Source: Streptantibioticus ferralitis
GTDB taxonomy: Bacteria > Actinomycetota > Actinomycetes > Streptomycetales > Streptomycetaceae
DNA: 37,300 bases
Reading direction: 5' to 3'
Assembly (NCBI RefSeq): GCF_029223525.1
Contig: NZ_JARHTQ010000051.1
Location: forward strand, 1 to 37,300
Both the position numbers and the translations under genes were made by a program. The notes beneath the pieces are model-generated. The model searched no databases. It saw only the letters and a list, made by a program, of their open reading frames with translations, and was not told the DNA's origin. Below are positions 33,030 to 37,300 of the stretch, one piece after another; position 1 is the first letter of the stretch; each line of letters begins with the position of its first letter.

Positions 33030-34535
33030 GTGACCACCAAGCACATCACGCACTGGATCTCCGGACAGGAATGGTCCGGTACCGCCGAACGGCGGGGCGA
33101 CGTGTACGACCCGGCGACCGGACGGGTCAGCGGTCAGGTGGACTTCGCGTCCATCGCCGAGGTCGACCAGGCGGTCGGCTCGGCGGCCGCCGCGTTCCGC
33201 GACTGGCGCCACACCTCGGTCGCCAGGCGCACCCAGGTGCTGTTCGCCTTCCGCGAGCTGCTGAACTCGCGGCGTGATGAGCTCGCCTCGATCATCGTCT
33301 CCGAGCACGGCAAGGTGCACTCGGACGCGCTCGGCGAGATCGCCCGCGGTCTGGAGGTCGTCGAATACGCCTGCGGCATCCCGCAGTTGCTCAAGGGCGG
33401 CTTCACCGAGCAGGCGTCCACCGGCATCGACGTCTACTCGATCCGCCAGCCGCTCGGCCCGGTCGCGATCATCTCGCCGTTCAACTTCCCCGCCATGGTG
33501 CCGATGTGGTTCTTCCCCATCGCCATCGCGGCAGGTAACACCGTCGTGTTGAAGCCGTCGGAGAAGGACCCGTCGGCCGCCAACTTCCTCGCACAGCTGT
33601 GGAAGCAGGCCGGACTGCCGGACGGCGTCTTCAACGTCGTGCACGGCGACAAGACCGCCGTCGACCGGCTGCTGGAGCACCCCGACATCAAGGCGGTGTC
33701 CTTCGTCGGCTCCACGCCGATCGCCCGGTACGTGTACGAGACCGGCACCCGGTACGGCAAGCGCGTACAGGCCCTCGGCGGCGCCAAGAACCACATGCTG
33801 GTGCTGCCGGACGCCGACCTCGACCTGGCCGCCGACGCCGCCGTCAACGCCGGGTTCGGTGCGGCCGGTGAGCGCTGCATGGCCGTCTCCGTGCTCGTCG
33901 CGGTCGACCCGATCGGCGACGAACTGGTCGAGAAGATCAAGCAGCGGATGGCGACCCTCAAGGTCGGCCCGGGCTGCAACGCCGACTCCGAAATGGGGCC
34001 GCTGGTCACCGGAGTTCACCGGGACAAGGTGACCTCCTACCTGGACGCCGGTCTGGCGGACGGCGCCGCGCTCGCGGTCGACGGCCGTAAGCACCCCGTC
34101 TCCGGGGAGGACACCGCGGACGGCTTCTGGCTCGGCCCGACCCTGTTCGACCACGTCAAGCCCGGCATGTCGGTCTACAACGACGAGATCTTCGGCCCGG
34201 TGCTGTCGGTGGTCCGGGTCTCCTCGTACGACGAGGGCCTGGAGCTGATCAACGCCAACCCGTACGGCAACGGGACCGCCCTGTTCACCAACGACGGCGG
34301 GGCCGCCCGGCGGTTCCAGCACGAGGTCGAGGTCGGCATGGTCGGCATCAACGTGCCGATCCCGGTCCCGGTCGCGTACTACTCCTTCGGCGGCTGGAAG
34401 AACAGCCTGTTCGGCGACACGCACGCCTACGGCCAGGACGGCGTCCACTTCTTCACCCGCGGCAAGGCGGTCACCCAGCGCTGGCTGGACCCCAGCCACG
34501 GCGGGATCAACCTCGGGTTCCCCACCAACTCGTAA
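33030..34535 (+). CDS. mmsA: CoA-acylating methylmalonate-semialdehyde dehydrogenase
   Basis: A 501-residue ALDH-fold enzyme that turns (methyl)malonate semialdehyde, NAD and CoA into propionyl- or acetyl-CoA with CO2 release. Catalytic Cys283 (GERCMAVS) is present. The Glu of ordinary ALDHs is replaced in QALGGAKNHM (about 247-256), the hallmark of this CoA-dependent group. Further blocks are SPFNFPAMVPMWFFP and GNTVVLKPSEKDPSA. GTG 33030 follows AAGGAAGG. Roles are known in valine, inositol and beta-alanine breakdown; here it may take malonate semialdehyde from the aminopropyl part of spermidine. Its 3' end overlaps the convergent PAP2 frame if that frame is read through. Confidence 0.95.
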   Translation: MTTKHITHWISGQEWSGTAERRGDVYDPATGRVSGQVDFASIAEVDQAVGSAAAAFRDWRHTSVARRTQVLFAFRELLNSRRDELASIIVSEHGKVHSDALGEIARGLEVVEYACGIPQLLKGGFTEQASTGIDVYSIRQPLGPVAIISPFNFPAMVPMWFFPIAIAAGNTVVLKPSEKDPSAANFLAQLWKQAGLPDGVFNVVHGDKTAVDRLLEHPDIKAVSFVGSTPIARYVYETGTRYGKRVQALGGAKNHMLVLPDADLDLAADAAVNAGFGAAGERCMAVSVLVAVDPIGDELVEKIKQRMATLKVGPGCNADSEMGPLVTGVHRDKVTSYLDAGLADGAALAVDGRKHPVSGEDTADGFWLGPTLFDHVKPGMSVYNDEIFGPVLSVVRVSSYDEGLELINANPYGNGTALFTNDGGAARRFQHEVEVGMVGINVPIPVPVAYYSFGGWKNSLFGDTHAYGQDGVHFFTRGKAVTQRWLDPSHGGINLGFPTNS

Positions 34536-35406
34536 GGCGCGCGAGCGTCAGCAGCACCCCGCTCAGACACCAACTGGCCGCCACGTCCAGCGGTCAGTGG
34601 TAGCCGCGCCACACCAGCGCGGCCCCCACCGCGGCGTTCAGCAGCACGGCGGCCGTCACCAACAGCCGCCGTGCCGCACCGCGTTGCGGCAGCCCCAGCA
34701 GAACCAGCGCGGCCAGCCCGTACGCCATGGCCGCCGTCGCGGCATGCCCGGACGGGAAGTACCCGGAGTGGCCGACCAGCCGGATGGTGCCCGGCGCGGG
34801 GCAGATATGGCAAGGGCGCCAAGCGCCTCCGCTGAGGGTGCTGGTGGGCGACGGGCGGGCGAGCAGATCCTTCACCGGTACGACCAGTGGCGCGGTGACC
34901 GCCATGGCGAGCGCCCCCACCGCCGAGGGCAGCCACCACTGCGGCGCGCCCGCCCGCCGATGCCGCCACGCCACGTATGCCAGGGCCACCGCGAGTACCG
35001 GAACGGCGATCCCCACATTGCCCAGATCGGCGAGGAACTGGGCCGCGGGCCGGACGAACCGATGAGCCGATGCGGCGCGCAACGTCGCGGAGTCGACCCG
35101 TACGTCCCACCGGTACAGCACACCGTGGGCCGCGATCTGCCAGGTCAGCAGGGCGAACAGCGCCGCGCACAACACGATGACAGCAGTCGACCGCCCCGGA
35201 ACAGGGGGGAGAGTTCCGGGGCGGTCAGGACGATCGCCGGACCGCAGGTCCCGGGGGGTTTGGGACGAGCGGCCGACCGATCGGCGAGGATTGCCGGAGC
35301 ATGCGGCACCGGCGGTGTTGTGCGCGAGGGCACTGCTGTATCGACGATGGGGAGTCGTCGACGGGATGTCGCCCGCAGTTGCCCGCGAGCGGGGTGGTTC
35401 TTTCAT
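34507..35406 (-). pseudogene. PAP2-family phosphatase gene interrupted by an in-frame TGA
   Basis: A membrane phosphatidate-phosphatase-like protein. Hydrophobic helices follow a disordered N-terminus. Motif 2 is intact (YFPSGHAATA). Motif 1, normally K-x6-RP, reads KDLLARPSP with Ser for Arg. Motif 3 should read GYHWPLDVAAS, but the Trp codon is TGA (34594-34596), cutting before the catalytic-motif Asp. Beyond it the same frame continues PLDVAASWCLSGVLLTLARL for 28 codons to a stop at 34507-34509, overlapping mmsA by 29 bases. One nonsense change therefore explains it. The truncated product would end at 34594 and lack the final motif and helix. Start (ATG 35406) is uncertain; no clear SD. 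Confidence 0.8.
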
Positions 35407-35549
35407 CTGGCACGACCGTACGTCACGCGAGAGGCGGCAGTCAGTGGTGTCACCTGTCCCTACATCAGGCCCGCACAGGTTCTTCACCTGGGCCCACAAC
35501 ACCGCTCAACCGCCGCCGCAGCGCACCGGCTTCGCCGGGTTCCCGCTGA

Positions 35550-36911
35550 TCAGAGCGCGGCGAACGCGCGCTCGATGATGTCCAGGCCCTCGGTGAGCAG
35601 GTCCTCGCCGATGACCAGCGGCGGCAGGAACCGCAGCACGTTCCCGTAGGTGCCACAGGTCAAGACCACCAGGCCCTCGGCGTGGCAGGCCTTGGCGACG
35701 GCGGCGGTGGCCTCGGGGTTCGGGTCCTTCGAGCCGTCCTTCGTACCTGACTTCACCAGCTCGATGGCGATCATCGCGCCGCGGCCGCGGACATCGCCGA
35801 TGATGTCGAACTTCTCGGCGAGCGCGGTCAGCCGGCCCTTCATGACCTCCTCGATGCGCTTGGCCTTCGCGTTCAGGTCCAGCTCGCGCATCGTCTCGAT
35901 CGAACCGAGGGCCGCCGCGCAGGCCACCGGGTTACCGCCGTAGGTGCCGCCGAGACCGCCCGCGTGGGCCGCGTCCATGATCTCGGCGCGGCCGGTGACG
36001 GCAGCCAGCGGCAGACCGCCCGCGATGCCCTTCGCCGTGGTGATGAGGTCCGGGACCACGCCCTCGTCCTCACACGCGAACCACTGGCCGGTGCGGCAGA
36101 ACCCGGTCTGGATCTCGTCCGCCACGAAGACGATGCCGTTGTCCTTGGCGAACTGGGCGATCCGCGGCAGGAAACCCTTGGCGGGCTCGATGAAGCCGCC
36201 CTCACCTGCGATCGGCTCGATCACGATCGCGGCGACGTTCTCGGCGCCCACCTGCTTGGTGATCTGGTCGATCGCCTGGGCGGCCGCCTGCTCCGCGCAG
36301 TTCTCCGCACCGGTCAGCCAGCGGAACGGGTAGGCCAGCGGCACCCGGTACACCTCGGGCGCGAACGGGCCGAAGCCGTGCTTGTACGGCATGTTCTTGG
36401 CGGTGAGCGCCATCGTGAGGTTGGTGCGGCCGTGGTAGCCGTGGTCGAAGACCACGACCGCCTGGCGCTTGGTGTAGGCGCGGGCGATCTTCACCGCGTT
36501 CTCCACCGCCTCGGCACCGGAGTTGAACAGCGCCGACTTCTTGGCGTGGTCGCCGGGGGTCAGCTCGGCGAGCTGCTCACAGACCTCCACGTAGCCCTCG
36601 TACGGCGTCACCATGAAACAGGTGTGGGTGAACGCGGCCAGCTGCTCGGTGGCCCGCCGCACCACGGCCTCGGCGCTGTTGCCGACCGAGGTGACCGCGA
36701 TGCCGGAGCCGAAGTCGATCAGCGAGTTGCCGTCCACGTCCTCCAGCACGCCGCCGCCCGCCCGGGTGACGAACACCGGCAGCGTCGTGCCCACGCCGTT
36801 GGCCACCGTCGCGGTCTTGCGGGCCAGCAACTCCTGGGACTTCGGACCGGGGATCGAGGTGACGAGACGACGCTCCTGGGGGAGGGCGGGGCCGCCGGAC
36901 AGTTCGGTCAT
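35550..36911 (-). CDS. gabT: 4-aminobutyrate aminotransferase
   Basis: A 453-residue class III aminotransferase converting GABA plus 2-oxoglutarate to succinate semialdehyde plus glutamate. PLP Lys294 (LITTAKGIAGGLPLAAV), Asp265 (FVADEIQTGFCRTG), and FNSGAEAVENAVKIAR for phosphate. GLGGTYGGNPVACAAAL closes the site. It would consume GABA formed by the two aminobutyraldehyde dehydrogenases. AAGGAG precedes the ATG by about ten bases. It is transcribed away from an unknown gene at 37112. Confidence 0.95.
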   Translation of the reverse strand: MTELSGGPALPQERRLVTSIPGPKSQELLARKTATVANGVGTTLPVFVTRAGGGVLEDVDGNSLIDFGSGIAVTSVGNSAEAVVRRATEQLAAFTHTCFMVTPYEGYVEVCEQLAELTPGDHAKKSALFNSGAEAVENAVKIARAYTKRQAVVVFDHGYHGRTNLTMALTAKNMPYKHGFGPFAPEVYRVPLAYPFRWLTGAENCAEQAAAQAIDQITKQVGAENVAAIVIEPIAGEGGFIEPAKGFLPRIAQFAKDNGIVFVADEIQTGFCRTGQWFACEDEGVVPDLITTAKGIAGGLPLAAVTGRAEIMDAAHAGGLGGTYGGNPVACAAALGSIETMRELDLNAKAKRIEEVMKGRLTALAEKFDIIGDVRGRGAMIAIELVKSGTKDGSKDPNPEATAAVAKACHAEGLVVLTCGTYGNVLRFLPPLVIGEDLLTEGLDIIERAFAAL

Positions 36912-37111
36912 GGGGGCTAACTCCTTGCGATCACGGTCTTTTCCCGCAGGCTAAGCCCGTGCGTCGCGGCTCCGCATACGCCGATCGGTAGCAGTCGACC
37001 AGGCGTCTTCGACGCGACGGCCAGTCAGCCGCTCGGCCTGACGTGCTCCCTCCACTACATTGAGCGACACCGGGAACAAGGTCGGCTGGTCAGGGCGAGG
37101 GACAGCGATTC
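36912..37111. promoter_or_regulatory. Divergent promoter gap, gabT and the next gene
   Basis: TACATT (37056-37061) is a fair plus-strand minus-10, giving a leader of about 45 nt to the ATG at 37112. No good minus-35 was found and no clear dyad. The gabT promoter must lie in the same 200 bp. Confidence 0.35.
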
Positions 37112-37300
37112 ATGGACATCGACGGCACGCACGGCTACCGCGAAACCGCCCCGGCGGTGCCCTCCGTCCCACGACCGGCCGCACCACCGCCGATGCCACA
37201 GGCCCCCCCCACCCCCCCCCCCGCTGCGGCAGGTGGCACACCACGCACGCTGCCTCCGCCCCGGCACGGATCGCTCTCGCTCGAGGCCCAGCCCGCCGGA
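37112..37300 (+). CDS. Proline-rich N-terminus of an unidentified protein, cut by the window end
   Basis: Sixty-three codons are visible and open to the edge: MDIDGTHGYRETAPAVPSVP, then Pro/Ala-rich sequence to SLSLEAQPAG. Low-complexity N-termini like this precede membrane or signalling domains in Streptomyces, but no domain is visible. GAGGGA lies about 10 bases upstream. The frame passes an eight-C run and an eleven-C run, coding for proline. Confidence 0.6.
   Translation, partial: MDIDGTHGYRETAPAVPSVPRPAAPPPMPQAPPTPPPAAAGGTPRTLPPPRHGSLSLEAQPAG
37203..37222 (+). repeat. Poly-C tract (8 C, A, 11 C)
   Basis: Two near-contiguous cytosine runs within the first 40 codons of the partial gene. 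Runs of this length are prone to slippage and to sequencing miscount, and any change not divisible by three would shift the frame. Confidence 0.85.

Noticed and set aside
34594-34596. TGA as a selenocysteine codon in the PAP2 gene
   Set aside because: The site is a conserved Trp in the family, not a Cys/Sec position, and no SECIS-like stem was seen just after it.
35526-35538. Small CCGGC-TTC-GCCGG hairpin after gabT
   Set aside because: A 5-bp stem is common by chance at this GC content, so it is not called a terminator.
1-37300. Phage, defence island or biosynthetic cluster
   Set aside because: No integrase, structural phage gene, nuclease system, PKS/NRPS or other scaffold enzyme was seen; gene content is core plus catabolic.

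Overview
The window is high-GC, with strong G/C third-position bias, GTG starts and Streptomyces-style gene families and gene order. It is most simply read as chromosome of a Streptomycetaceae actinobacterium (Streptomyces, Kitasatospora, Streptacidiphilus or a close relative). No transposase, integrase, tRNA, rRNA or CRISPR array was found. An acid-type sedolisin protease hints at tolerance of acidic conditions, but that is inference only.

Left part (1-7808) is core housekeeping. A minus-strand M23/LytM-like membrane-anchored protein lies divergent from rpsB-tsf-pyrH-frr-cdsA (ribosomal protein S2, EF-Ts, UMP kinase, ribosome recycling factor, CDP-diglyceride synthase), followed by rlmN. A TPP riboswitch (about 7862-7942) then leads a three-gene ECF transporter, ykoE-ykoD-ykoC, for thiamine or its hydroxymethylpyrimidine precursor.

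Middle part (11102-24530): a minus-strand ABC ATPase/permease pair with an altered ABC signature; an AsnC/Lrp regulator with a class III aminotransferase, divergent from an aminobutyraldehyde-type dehydrogenase; a decayed oxidoreductase pseudogene; an aminodeoxyfutalosine-type deaminase (menaquinone pathway); a DUF4190-like membrane protein; a secreted sedolisin; a TrmB-like regulator; and a PucR regulator.

Right part (24817-36911) is mostly one functional island for polyamine uptake and breakdown: a second aldehyde dehydrogenase, a Tat-type binding lipoprotein, PotA-, PotB- and PotC-like transporter subunits, a PuuB-like FAD oxidoreductase, an acylating (methyl)malonate-semialdehyde dehydrogenase and GABA aminotransferase. 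With the aminotransferase and dehydrogenase at 13065-16541, the genes outline: import of putrescine/spermidine, deamination to aminoaldehydes, oxidation to GABA (and perhaps beta-alanine), transamination to semialdehydes, and entry into central metabolism. Three different regulator types (AsnC/Lrp, TrmB, PucR) lie inside the island, and the two aldehyde dehydrogenases have dyad-rich divergent promoter regions.

The least expected items are: a PAP2 phosphatase gene with a single in-frame TGA just before its last catalytic motif; a chimeric, triply frameshifted oxidoreductase remnant; a dispersed roughly 50-bp inverted-repeat family confined to three intergenic gaps, one of them packed with strong hairpins; an ABC ATPase with a degenerate LSGGQ; and an M23 domain whose catalytic HxH reads CxH.
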